From a virus, in the IMG/VR virus record IMGVR_UViG_3300001097_000003, positions 64,001 to 92,469 of that record: 28,469 nt of DNA, one strand, 5' to 3'. A program made the position numbers and the translations under genes. A model generated the notes under the pieces. That model made no database searches. It saw only the letters and a list, made by a program, of their open reading frames with translations, and was not told the origin of the DNA. Below, in pieces: positions 16,831 through 22,157 of this stretch. Position 1 is the first letter of the stretch; each line of letters starts with the position of its first letter.

Positions 16831-17267
16831 TATTTCTTTGTTAGGGTATATCCTGCCTTCTTAAATTCATCGTACATTTCAATAGCTATCTTTTTATCAA
16901 GTGTGAGCCAGTTGCCTATCAGCCCAACTAATTTATAGAAATGATTTTTTTCCTCTCCCCGCTCTTTGCAATATAGATCAGTATGCTCTTTCACTTCTTT
17001 TGAGATATATTTTTCAGGCAAAGGATTTTCTCCCTGCTCTTTACGGATGAATACACCGTCTATGCAGGTCATTAAAAACTTCCACCCAACCTCTTCGTTA
17101 ACTTCAGCTCTATCCGCTGCATCATTCAAAGCCTGTTGAGCGACAAGACTGGCAAACTCATTCATTATTTCTATAAGCCTACTGAAATTCTCTTTACTCA
17201 TATTTTTATTTAAGAAAGTGGTTTCTGGACATTCCTTTAATAACTGTTCTGCTGTTTTCTTTTCCAT
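16830..17267 (-). CDS. Uncharacterised 145-residue phage-type protein in G+C-richer block
   Basis: The protein includes QQALNDAADRAEV (about 45-57), a helical pattern frequent in small phage proteins of unknown role, and a Trp-containing C-terminal half. No signal or membrane segment. Base composition matches its two neighbours in the block and differs from the surrounding phage genes. Start ATG at 17265-17267; its stop overlaps the start of the next gene. Confidence 0.72.
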   Translation of the reverse strand: MEKKTAEQLLKECPETTFLNKNMSKENFSRLIEIMNEFASLVAQQALNDAADRAEVNEEVGWKFLMTCIDGVFIRKEQGENPLPEKYISKEVKEHTDLYCKERGEEKNHFYKLVGLIGNWLTLDKKIAIEMYDEFKKAGYTLTKK

Positions 17268-17269
17268 CG

Positions 17270-17467
17270 TTATTTATTTAATCCAAAAACCTTAATTACG
17301 GTGTCAAGTTCTGACAGGGATTGGATGTTGAGGGTAGTGTAATTCCCGTTTATGTTAACTTCAATCAGGCTCAGGCTAGTTCCTGAAGCCTGTATGGTTA
17401 TATCACCAGAATTTAACTGATATTCTACAAAGCCCCTGTCTAATAAGTCTTGTTCTGTGTATGTCAT
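17270..17467 (-). CDS. Small uncharacterised protein, 65 residues
   Basis: The ATG at 17465-17467 is chosen because it overlaps the stop of an upstream 27-codon frame as ATGA. A GTG-initiated form 19 codons longer (from 17524) is possible. The product is mainly beta-like with Thr, Ser and Asn (GDITIQASGTSLSLIEVNING). It is part of the G+C-richer block. Family not recognised. Confidence 0.6.
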   Translation of the reverse strand: MTYTEQDLLDRGFVEYQLNSGDITIQASGTSLSLIEVNINGNYTTLNIQSLSELDTVIKVFGLNK

Positions 17468-17547
17468 TTGCTTGGGGTTAGGGTTAATTCTGTTCCGTTC
17501 ATTATAAAAAAGAAATTCTGCCACTCAGTTTCTCTTTGACTTTTCAT
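17464..17547 (-). CDS. Possible 27-residue coupling peptide
   Basis: An ATG at 17545-17547 has AGGAAG about 4 bases upstream, a Shine-Dalgarno-like match that the native phage genes here lack. The frame of 27 codons ends in TGA overlapping the next ATG (ATGA), and its own start overlaps the stop of a truncated gene upstream in the same way. The chained ATGA junctions argue that this is an original operon structure of the incoming block. The peptide may be a real small protein or a remnant. Confidence 0.4.
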   Translation of the reverse strand: MKSQRETEWQNFFFIMNGTELTLTPSK

Positions 17548-17603
17548 TTTCTTCCTTTTTTAATGCCGCTAACTTTTCCGGCTGGTCGTTCACTTGCTAT
17601 TTG
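17544..17603 (-). pseudogene. C-terminal remnant of a gene truncated at the tRNA-Thr 3' end
   Basis: Reading leftward from the tRNA, an open frame gives IASERPAGKVSGIKKGRK followed by TGA, which overlaps the next ATG as ATGA. It resembles the Lys-rich C-terminus of a small phage protein, but there is no start: the frame runs back into the tRNA-Thr sequence. I read it as the broken edge of the imported block; its exact junction is uncertain. Confidence 0.4.
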
Positions 17604-17674
17604 AGCCTCTATGAGGATTCGAACCCCAATTATCTGATTACAAAACAGATGTCCTACCATTGAACGATAGAGGC
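17604..17674 (-). tRNA. tRNA-Thr (anticodon TGT)
   Basis: The minus strand folds as a class I tRNA: acceptor GCCTCTA/TAGAGGC (7 bp), D arm GTTC/GGAC, anticodon arm TCTGT/TCAGA around the loop TTTGTAA, and T arm TGGGG/CCTCA around TTCGAAT. U33 and the anticodon TGT (reads ACA) are in place. The closing anticodon-stem pair 31-39 is T-T, a mismatch. CCA is not encoded. It marks the right boundary of the G+C-richer block. Confidence 0.9.
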
Positions 17675-17704
17675 TTTAATCGTCTTTTTGATCTTTTATC
17701 TATT

Positions 17705-17905
17705 TTATATAACTAATTTAACTTCTGCGCTACATAATAATTCATAACCTTTATAAGAACTACCTATATTATCTAACTCGGAATTTAACATACCTATAGC
17801 CTCATCTTCAGTTAAATTAATAGTATCTTTATTAAGATAAGATCTAAAACTTACTGTAATTTCACCTTCGATATATCTTCCAACAATATCTGTTTTAATA
17901 CACAT
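17705..17905 (-). CDS. Small uncharacterised protein, 66 residues
   Basis: The product has alternating hydrophobic residues suggesting a small beta/alpha domain (YIEGEITVSFRSYL, then a helix with DEAIGMLNSEL, then AEVKLVI). No signal or membrane segment. TTATG start context; 2 bases separate it from the upstream gene's stop. Family not recognised. Confidence 0.65.
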   Translation of the reverse strand: MCIKTDIVGRYIEGEITVSFRSYLNKDTINLTEDEAIGMLNSELDNIGSSYKGYELLCSAEVKLVI

Positions 17906-17907
17906 AA

Positions 17908-18213
17908 TTATAATCCTGTTGTTATAATAGTATCTTCAGTATTATCAACTTTAACTTTTTTAACAGTTGTTTTCTTTTCTTTAATAGATTCTTGAAGGTC
18001 TTTAGTTTTATCTAAAATTTCAATAACTCTATCTTTAGCCTCTCTAAGATAAGGATTCGCTATATTGTTATGCTCCTTATATTCTCTGATAAGTTTTCTA
18101 GATTGAGTATCAGTTTTACCTTCAATAAGATTTCTTAATGTTGATATAGTTCTTCTAAATCTTATATCATGTTTAGTAGCTGTTCTACCAAATATCCATT
18201 GTTTATAGTTCAT
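17908..18213 (-). CDS. Uncharacterised basic helical protein, 101 residues
   Basis: This Lys/Arg-rich protein begins MNYKQWIFGRTATKHDIRFRR and is predicted to be mainly helical with a charged C-terminal segment (about 72-88). It is compatible with nucleic-acid binding, but no motif such as helix-turn-helix is clear. The ATG follows AAATTAAAATT, the initiation context shared by many genes here. Confidence 0.65.
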   Translation of the reverse strand: MNYKQWIFGRTATKHDIRFRRTISTLRNLIEGKTDTQSRKLIREYKEHNNIANPYLREAKDRVIEILDKTKDLQESIKEKKTTVKKVKVDNTEDTIITTGL

Positions 18214-18240
18214 AATTTTAATTTAAATAAATATTTATTT

Positions 18241-18471
18241 TTAGGTTAATGTTTGTAAATTTTTATTATCATCATCATCATGATCTTCATATATCCATAT
18301 TATTAAAGATATTAATATAAAAAATACAATAAATAAGAATACTTCTATTGATAATTGAGTAAAAGGATAAGTAATATATAAAAATGCTAATAATACTATT
18401 CCAATTAATGCAATCATTAGAGCTATACTTCCTAGAGTATATTTCTCTTCTGGTAATTTAGAATTAGACAT
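18241..18471 (-). CDS. Small membrane protein, two membrane segments
   Basis: Hydrophobic segments lie at about 13-34 and 41-60, separated by a very short loop, with a short N-terminus and an acidic His/Asp-rich C-terminus (YEDHDDDDNKN). This suggests a hairpin membrane protein with both ends on the same side. Function unknown; small membrane proteins of this sort are common phage host-takeover candidates. Confidence 0.68.
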   Translation of the reverse strand: MSNSKLPEEKYTLGSIALMIALIGIVLLAFLYITYPFTQLSIEVFLFIVFFILISLIIWIYEDHDDDDNKNLQTLT

Positions 18472-18473
18472 AA

Positions 18474-18707
18474 CTATTTCAATTTATTACTTACCAATAC
18501 TCTAGGAGTATTACCGTGTTGCCACTTAGAAGTTAACTTCGCTTTTTTAATAGCTAATTTATTAGAACTAACTGTTTTAAGTTTAATCTCTTTGACAATA
18601 GGAATACTAACTACTTTTTTAGATAATTGTAATCCAAATTCAGGATAACTTTTCCTTGAATTAAATTCTGGAATGAATCCTAATGTTTTTACTCTTGATA
18701 AGTTCAT
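18474..18707 (-). CDS. Small basic protein, 77 residues
   Basis: The sequence is Lys-rich throughout (KAKLTSKWQHGNTPRVLVSNKLK at the end region) and lacks acidic clusters, signals or membrane segments. No recognised family. Likely soluble and nucleic-acid- or ribosome-binding by composition only. It starts in a TATTATG context and is 2 bases from the next gene. Confidence 0.6.
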   Translation of the reverse strand: MNLSRVKTLGFIPEFNSRKSYPEFGLQLSKKVVSIPIVKEIKLKTVSSNKLAIKKAKLTSKWQHGNTPRVLVSNKLK

Positions 18708-18728
18708 AATATTTAAGTTTAGGTTTAA

Positions 18729-18917
18729 TTAATGATATTTTATTAATACTGAATGAACTGTTTTTGCTTTTTCATTACAATAATTACCAATAACAGTTTG
18801 TATTATACAAGTATTATAAGTAATTTCTAATATTTGATTTGAAGCACTAAAACTATTTATTTTATTATTGAATGTATCAATATTATTTTCTGATATTGTA
18901 TGATATTTGATATACAT
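18729..18917 (-). CDS. Small uncharacterised protein, 62 residues
   Basis: An ATG in an ATATTATG context opens a 62-codon frame on the same strand as its neighbours, 4 bases from the upstream stop. The product is mixed polar with two Cys residues and no signal or membrane segment. No family recognised. Confidence 0.58.
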   Translation of the reverse strand: MYIKYHTISENNIDTFNNKINSFSASNQILEITYNTCIIQTVIGNYCNEKAKTVHSVLIKYH

Positions 18918-18921
18918 AATA

Positions 18922-19428
18922 TTATTTTTTGATTCTTATTAATTCAACTGGTTTATTAACTAATTTAGCAATATCTTCTAAAGAATATTCTGTTATTTCT
19001 TCTAATGGTTTAATTTTTCTCCAAACAACAGTATTAAAATTACAATTTTCTTTATATTCATATTCACTATCTCCATCGACACAAATATATAAATTTTCAG
19101 TATTTTCAATTTTAACTGTGGTTAAATGTATTCTATTTTTCCAATTTTCACCATCAGCAGATACTAATACCCTATCACCTCTTTTAAATTCTGGTTCTAA
19201 GAAGTCTTTTACTGATTGTACAATAACTAGATTATTATAATTTTGTGAACTTGCCCAACGTTGATTATAAGTTTTACTTTTATAATAATATTTAGATAGA
19301 CCTAATGTTATTAAATCATGTTTTGGAAATGCTAATTTCAATACTTTTCTTAGTTGTTCTACTGTACCATCATTTATAACAGCACATTTACCTTCTGATA
19401 GGTCTTTAATTGTAAATTTTTGTTTCAT
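18922..19428 (-). CDS. Uncharacterised phage protein with SH3-like C-terminal region
   Basis: This 168-residue protein has FKRGDRVLVSADGENWKNR at about 80-98, followed by further beta strands and a VWRKIKPLEE segment. This arrangement resembles small beta-barrel proteins common in Bacteroidota phages and prophages whose function is unknown. The N-terminal half (about 1-75) looks alpha/beta. A nested hairpin lies about 20 bases upstream of its start, and the ATG follows AACTTAAAATT. Confidence 0.68.
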   Translation of the reverse strand: MKQKFTIKDLSEGKCAVINDGTVEQLRKVLKLAFPKHDLITLGLSKYYYKSKTYNQRWASSQNYNNLVIVQSVKDFLEPEFKRGDRVLVSADGENWKNRIHLTTVKIENTENLYICVDGDSEYEYKENCNFNTVVWRKIKPLEEITEYSLEDIAKLVNKPVELIRIKK

Positions 19429-19450
19429 AATTTTAAGTTTAAATAATAAA

Positions 19451-19526
19451 TATAATACTATAAGATTTACTCTTAATTTTCAAATGTCCTTAATACTGTT
19501 TAATAGTATTAACTCATAGTATTATA
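19451..19526 (-). promoter_or_regulatory. Nested inverted repeats in the gene leader
   Basis: TATAATACTAT (19451-19461) is the exact inverted repeat of ATAGTATTATA (19516-19526). Between them TAATACT (19491-19497) and AGTATTA (19505-19511) form a second perfect hairpin. The outer-plus-inner design matches the element at 5049-5108. It lies in the leader of the 168-residue gene and could act on RNA stability or as a protein-binding site. Confidence 0.45.
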
Positions 19527-19546
19527 TTATACTTTAATTAATTATT

Positions 19547-19702
19547 TTATAAATCATCTGTCCCATTTCCAAAGGAAGCATTTCACTCCATATAAGCAGT
19601 TACTATACCTCTACAATGAACAACAGCTATTGGATTAGCTTGTAACCACGGGAATCACATTATCCATAATAGAATAACTACCAATCTGAGATTAGTGTTC
19701 AT
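19547..19702 (-). pseudogene. 52-codon frame with two internal TGA codons, or a structured RNA
   Basis: From the ATG at 19700-19702, codons run to TAA at 19547-19549 with TGA at codons 16 (19655-19657) and 40 (19583-19585). The pieces read MNTNLRLVVILLWIM, then FPWLQANPIAVVHCRGIVTAYME, then NASFGNGTDDL, and look protein-like. Either the gene is broken or TGA is read through. The same DNA also has long-range pairing: AATCATCTG (19552-19560) with CAGATGACT (19710-19718), one G-U in the minus-strand RNA, and AATGAACA (19615-19622) with TGTTCATC (19696-19703). So a structured RNA is a real alternative. It occupies most of the 300-base gap between neighbouring genes. Confidence 0.35.
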
Positions 19703-19731
19703 CTTCAAGCAGATGACTTGTTTTTAATAAA

Positions 19732-20175
19732 TTATAGTTTTTTAATAATATTATCATTATTATGTAATACACTATCACCTATTTTATATTTATTACTTTT
19801 TGTAATAAACTCAATGGTTCCTTCGTATTCTATATCTTCAACAATAATAGTATATTGATTATAACTACTGACTTGTCCTCCAGTCATTTTACCTACACCA
19901 GCACTTGCTACAGCACCTATTGCTACTTTAGTAAATGATGGTCTTGATGATAAAAGATATGATCCTATACCGCCTATAACAGCACCAGTTACAGCATTGT
20001 CATTTGATTCATCTTTATATACAGTTTCAATTTGTATATCTGTTACAATACCGGTATCTATTACGCTTTGATTTTGATAATAAGTATTATTTGTATTACC
20101 TTGATTACAACTTATTACTAATAATATAGTAAATATTGATAGAAATAAAGATAATATTAAAATTCTATTTTTCAT
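19732..20175 (-). CDS. Predicted lipoprotein with glycine-zipper segment
   Basis: The N-terminus has a basic start, a hydrophobic core and the lipobox-like LVISC with Cys23, so lipid attachment is expected. After a Tyr/Asn/Gln-rich linker comes a Gly/Ala-rich stretch, AVTGAVIGGIGSYLL (about 60-74) and AIGAVASAGVGKMTGG (about 86-101), typical of glycine-zipper proteins such as the SlyB/Rcs-type outer-membrane lipoproteins. The C-terminus is beta-like. A phage-encoded envelope lipoprotein could block superinfection or alter the host surface; that role is inference. It lies immediately downstream of the tmRNA gene on the same strand. Confidence 0.8.
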   Translation of the reverse strand: MKNRILILSLFLSIFTILLVISCNQGNTNNTYYQNQSVIDTGIVTDIQIETVYKDESNDNAVTGAVIGGIGSYLLSSRPSFTKVAIGAVASAGVGKMTGGQVSSYNQYTIIVEDIEYEGTIEFITKSNKYKIGDSVLHNNDNIIKKL

Positions 20176-20213
20176 AATTGTTTATTTATGTTATTGTTTA
20201 ATTAATATTTTAA

Positions 20214-20241
20214 TAAGTCTGGTATATTTCAACCAGACTTA
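20214..20241 (-). terminator. Strong hairpin after the tmRNA coding piece
   Basis: TAAGTCTGGT (20214-20223) and ACCAGACTTA (20232-20241) form a perfect 10-bp stem with an 8-base loop. It follows the 5' half of the permuted tmRNA in the minus-strand transcript and is the natural candidate for its 3' boundary or terminator. The following bases are A/T-rich but not a clean U-run, so read-through into the lipoprotein gene is possible. Confidence 0.6.
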
Positions 20242-20244
20242 AAT

Positions 20245-20515
20245 AGGATTTAGCTCCTAATGGCTGATTAGGCAGCAAGTCTAACTTGCATTCCAGTCAT
20301 TGGTATAACCTTTGCGGTTATTGTTAAATAATTACTCTACTATACTTACTTATATCCTGTCAATTCCGGTCGCCCCCATATTGTCATAAGCGATCATTAA
20401 TCAATCTTATGTATTAATTCCCACAATTGGAATAGTGGTGGAGGCGGAGAGATTCGAACTCTCGTCCAAACATACTTTAGATATAGTGTCAACATAACTA
20501 TTTGTTTTTAATATT
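20245..20515 (-). ncRNA. ssrA: Circularly permuted tmRNA (transfer-messenger RNA)
   Basis: On the minus strand the 3' half comes first. It has TTTGGACGAGAG and a T arm GAGAG-TTCGAAT-CTCTC, then CGCCTCC, A and CCA ending at 20436. After a 58-base linker the 5' half begins at 20377 with GGGGGCGACCGGAATTGACA, the tmRNA-type 5' end and D-loop region. GGGGGCG (20371-20377) pairs with CGCCTCC (20440-20446) over 7 bp. The third pair is G-U, the alanyl-tRNA synthetase identity element. GATATA in the 5' half can pair with TATATC upstream in the 3' half (helix P2). The 5' half then encodes a tag ending LAA and a stop. The linker holds two hairpins (20417-20433 and 20385-20411), as expected for a spacer removed to give a two-piece RNA. 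The outer ends (about 20245 and 20515) are estimates. It rescues stalled ribosomes with SmpB; none is seen here, so host SmpB is presumably used. Confidence 0.92.
20268..20315 (-). other. tmRNA tag reading frame
   Basis: Starting at a GCA resume codon (20313-20315) the frame reads AKVIPMTGMQVRLAA and stops at TAA (20268-20270). Hydrophobic C-termini ending LAA are the proteolysis signal of bacterial tmRNA tags. At 15 codons it is longer than many. The resume codon lies in the loop of a perfect 6-bp hairpin, ATAACC-GCAAA-GGTTAT (20305-20321), which is unusual because this segment is normally unpaired. An upstream resume codon cannot be excluded. Confidence 0.8.
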
Positions 20516-20688
20516 TTAATAAACTCTTCCACCTAATTAGACAGAAGAGTTTTAATAAGGGAATAATGGTTAATGTATCCTTATTGTATTATATACCACC
20601 AAGTTTGAGCAAACCAATACTTATTATATGCTCTTTCTTCAATAGACTTTTCTAATGTCGGACTTTGTTATGGTGGAATATATTAATG
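20516..20688. other. Non-coding leader upstream of the tmRNA
   Basis: A 9-bp perfect hairpin is formed by AAACTCTTC (20521-20529) and GAAGAGTTT (20544-20552), just upstream of the tmRNA acceptor piece in the minus-strand RNA; it may mark its 5' processing boundary. Further upstream, near-perfect inverted repeats around GGTGG/CCACC (about 20591-20682) enclose a 28-codon stretch without a start codon whose end reads KYWFAQTWWYIIQ. I cannot tell whether that is a gene fragment or structured RNA. Confidence 0.4.
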
Positions 20689-20793
20689 TTATAAATTAAA
20701 ATGTTGAATTATAGCATAAGCTCCAATTATAATAAATGATATTGCAATTACTCCTAGAGCATGTATTGCAATTGATAATAATGTAGTTTTCAT
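20689..20793 (-). CDS. Small membrane peptide, 34 residues
   Basis: An ATG at 20791-20793 with the local AATTATG context opens a frame encoding MKTTLLSIAIHALGVIAISF and a further hydrophobic run, ending in TAA. Almost the whole product is one membrane segment. It lies between the leucine-type tRNA and the tmRNA. Small size and lack of homology information keep confidence moderate. Confidence 0.55.
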   Translation of the reverse strand: MKTTLLSIAIHALGVIAISFIIIGAYAIIQHFNL

Positions 20794-20825
20794 AATTTAT
20801 TTGTTTAAGTTTAATTAATTTGTTG

Positions 20826-20946
20826 CTGTACAGGAAGGAGTCGAACCTTCACGATTGTTTAGGGATTTCTGTAACCATCACATAGATCTACAAAAACAAT
20901 CATATCCGAGACGAGGATACGTGTCTGCCAATTCCACCACCGTACA
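20826..20946 (-). tRNA. Aberrant class II (leucine-type) tRNA or tRNA-like RNA
   Basis: The minus strand has a full class II layout: acceptor TGTACGG/CTGTACA (one G-U pair), a leucine-style D arm (GTGGAATTGGCAGACAC), anticodon arm TATCC/GGATA, a very long variable arm and a T arm GAAGG-TTCGACT-CCTTC. The anticodon loop is TCGTCTC: position 33 is C, not the near-universal U, and the triplet would be GTC (Asp), which does not fit a leucine body. The variable arm, closed by ATTGTTT/AAACAAT, is about 47 bases, far above the usual 10-20. No CCA is encoded. It may be a decayed tRNA, a tRNA mimic, or an unconventional decoder. Confidence 0.7.
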
Positions 20947-20950
20947 ATAT

Positions 20951-21442
20951 TTATTTTATTAATAAGTATTCTTTTTGAATAACTTTAATAGTTATTTCTA
21001 TATTATATATTACTATAACTAATATAGCTATTATTTCAAATGTATATAATCCAAAGCATAATAGGGTTATTATATTTAATATCATTATTATACTGTATAC
21101 ATATCTTTTGTCTAAGAATAATACAATAGTAAATAATAAGAAAAATAATGCTGCTATTATATAATGGATAGTTGCATAATTTATTGCATCATAATAAACT
21201 ATTAATAAGATTAATATAGATGGTAATAAATATGCTTTTCTAATCATTAATGAAATACTAATTATTATTAAAGAATAATTAAAGATTTGTGCACCTATTG
21301 GATCTACAACATAGAATGATAAACTTTTATTAATATTTTCACCACATACATAATAAAGTATAATAGGAAATAATAATGCTGTTATACAACCTATTATAGA
21401 TATAACAATCCTAAATAATATTGGTATTTTATTAATGGTCAT
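20951..21442 (-). CDS. Multi-span membrane protein, 163 residues
   Basis: The protein is almost entirely hydrophobic with about five or six membrane segments (for example around 11-31, 53-66, 72-83, 90-108, 114-132 and 135-150) and short loops. No family recognised. A phage protein of this kind may act on the host inner membrane, for example in superinfection exclusion, but nothing in the sequence proves it. It is 9 bases from the gene upstream, with which it is probably co-transcribed. Confidence 0.72.
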   Translation of the reverse strand: MTINKIPILFRIVISIIGCITALLFPIILYYVCGENINKSLSFYVVDPIGAQIFNYSLIIISISLMIRKAYLLPSILILLIVYYDAINYATIHYIIAALFFLLFTIVLFLDKRYVYSIIMILNIITLLCFGLYTFEIIAILVIVIYNIEITIKVIQKEYLLIK

Positions 21443-21451
21443 ATTTTAATC

Positions 21452-21799
21452 TTAAAATGATTGACAATTATCAATATTAAATGATTTATTAAAATCTTTA
21501 TTATTTGTTAATTCTAAAGATAAATTAGAACTATAATAACCATTATTATAAGCATATCCGGGTATTTTAATTGAATGACCTTTTATTGGAATTAATTCTA
21601 TACCATAGTCTTCTATTCTATTAAAAAACTTTTCTGTTGTCAAATCAAATTCTAAATCTTTAAAGTCTTCAATTGTTATATCACTAAAACTTAAATAATG
21701 TTCTTCACAACACTCTTGGTCATGATATGATGATAGTTTAATATTGTTTTCAAATTCAATATTATTTTCTGTTACTTTTATTACTTTTAATCTATTCAT
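21452..21799 (-). CDS. DUF7448-like small phage protein
   Basis: The sequence contains SYHDQECCEEHYLSFSD (about 24-40) and GHSIKIPGYAYNNGYYSSNLSLEL (roughly 74-97), a pattern I associate with a family of small phage proteins of unknown function (DUF7448-like). The paired Cys-Cys near His could bind metal. The 22-bp segment carrying its start codon is perfectly duplicated just upstream, producing a second ATG and a short overlapping frame. A 15-bp stem-loop precedes that. Confidence 0.7.
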   Translation of the reverse strand: MNRLKVIKVTENNIEFENNIKLSSYHDQECCEEHYLSFSDITIEDFKDLEFDLTTEKFFNRIEDYGIELIPIKGHSIKIPGYAYNNGYYSSNLSLELTNNKDFNKSFNIDNCQSF

Positions 21800-21835
21800 A
21801 ATTGTTTAATTTACTATTCATAATTGTTTAATTTA
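21792..21835 (-). repeat. Perfect 22-bp tandem duplication of the start region
   Basis: The segments 21792-21813 and 21814-21835 are identical. Each contains the leader AATTAAACAATTATGAATAG, so the ATG of the downstream gene has a twin at 21819-21821. The upstream ATG opens a frame of 9 codons ending in TAG that overlaps the true start codon in another frame. This may be a recent slip or a translation-control uORF. Confidence 0.8.
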
Positions 21836-21836
21836 A

Positions 21837-21900
21837 TAAAGTAGGTAATAGCATAACATCGTATCTAGAATGTCTGTACATCTACTATTACACTACTTTA
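21837..21900 (-). promoter_or_regulatory. Long stem-loop in the gene leader
   Basis: Arms 21837-21851 and 21885-21900 pair over 15 bp (TAAAGTAG plus GTAATAG against CTATTAC, a bulged A, and CTACTTTA). The 33-base loop includes a small ATGT/ACAT pairing. It lies directly upstream of the duplicated start region of the 115-residue gene. It resembles the other leader hairpins in the window. Confidence 0.6.
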
Positions 21901-22157
21901 ATTCGCTTAAATAGGGAATCCTTAGACTCAACCTTAGTTTCTATCATAAGCTATTGCATCAGCAATAGTCATGAGAACCCCGTATACTTCTACCATAATT
22001 TTGTTTATTTAATTAGTTTATAAGTTTGTAACGCTATATTAATAAGTATAATTGATTTATTAATTATTTAAAAGGTAATATATTGGATGGATATAGTCGG
22101 CGTAGTAATTATATTAATATAATGTGTAGTAATTATATTAATAAATACTCTTAAATA
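21901..22157. other. Non-coding stretch with micro-ORF and palindrome
   Basis: A minus-strand micro-ORF at 21934-21996 would encode MVEVYGVLMTIADAIAYDRN from an AATTATG start, weakly supported. An 18-bp direct repeat (GTAGTAATTATATTAATA) occurs at 22102-22119 and 22126-22143, the first copy running into a perfect 16-bp palindrome at 22108-22123. No longer gene or tRNA is visible here. Confidence 0.4.

Noticed and set aside
16723-16938. Plus-strand 71-codon frame
   Set aside because: Antisense to two adjacent minus-strand genes in the G+C-richer block.
18929-19240. Plus-strand 103-codon frame
   Set aside because: Antisense to the 168-residue gene with its SH3-like segment.
20436-20515. A separate tRNA ending CCGCCTCCACCA
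   Set aside because: No matching 5' acceptor or D arm lies upstream on the minus strand; the partner GGGGGCG lies downstream, as in a permuted tmRNA.
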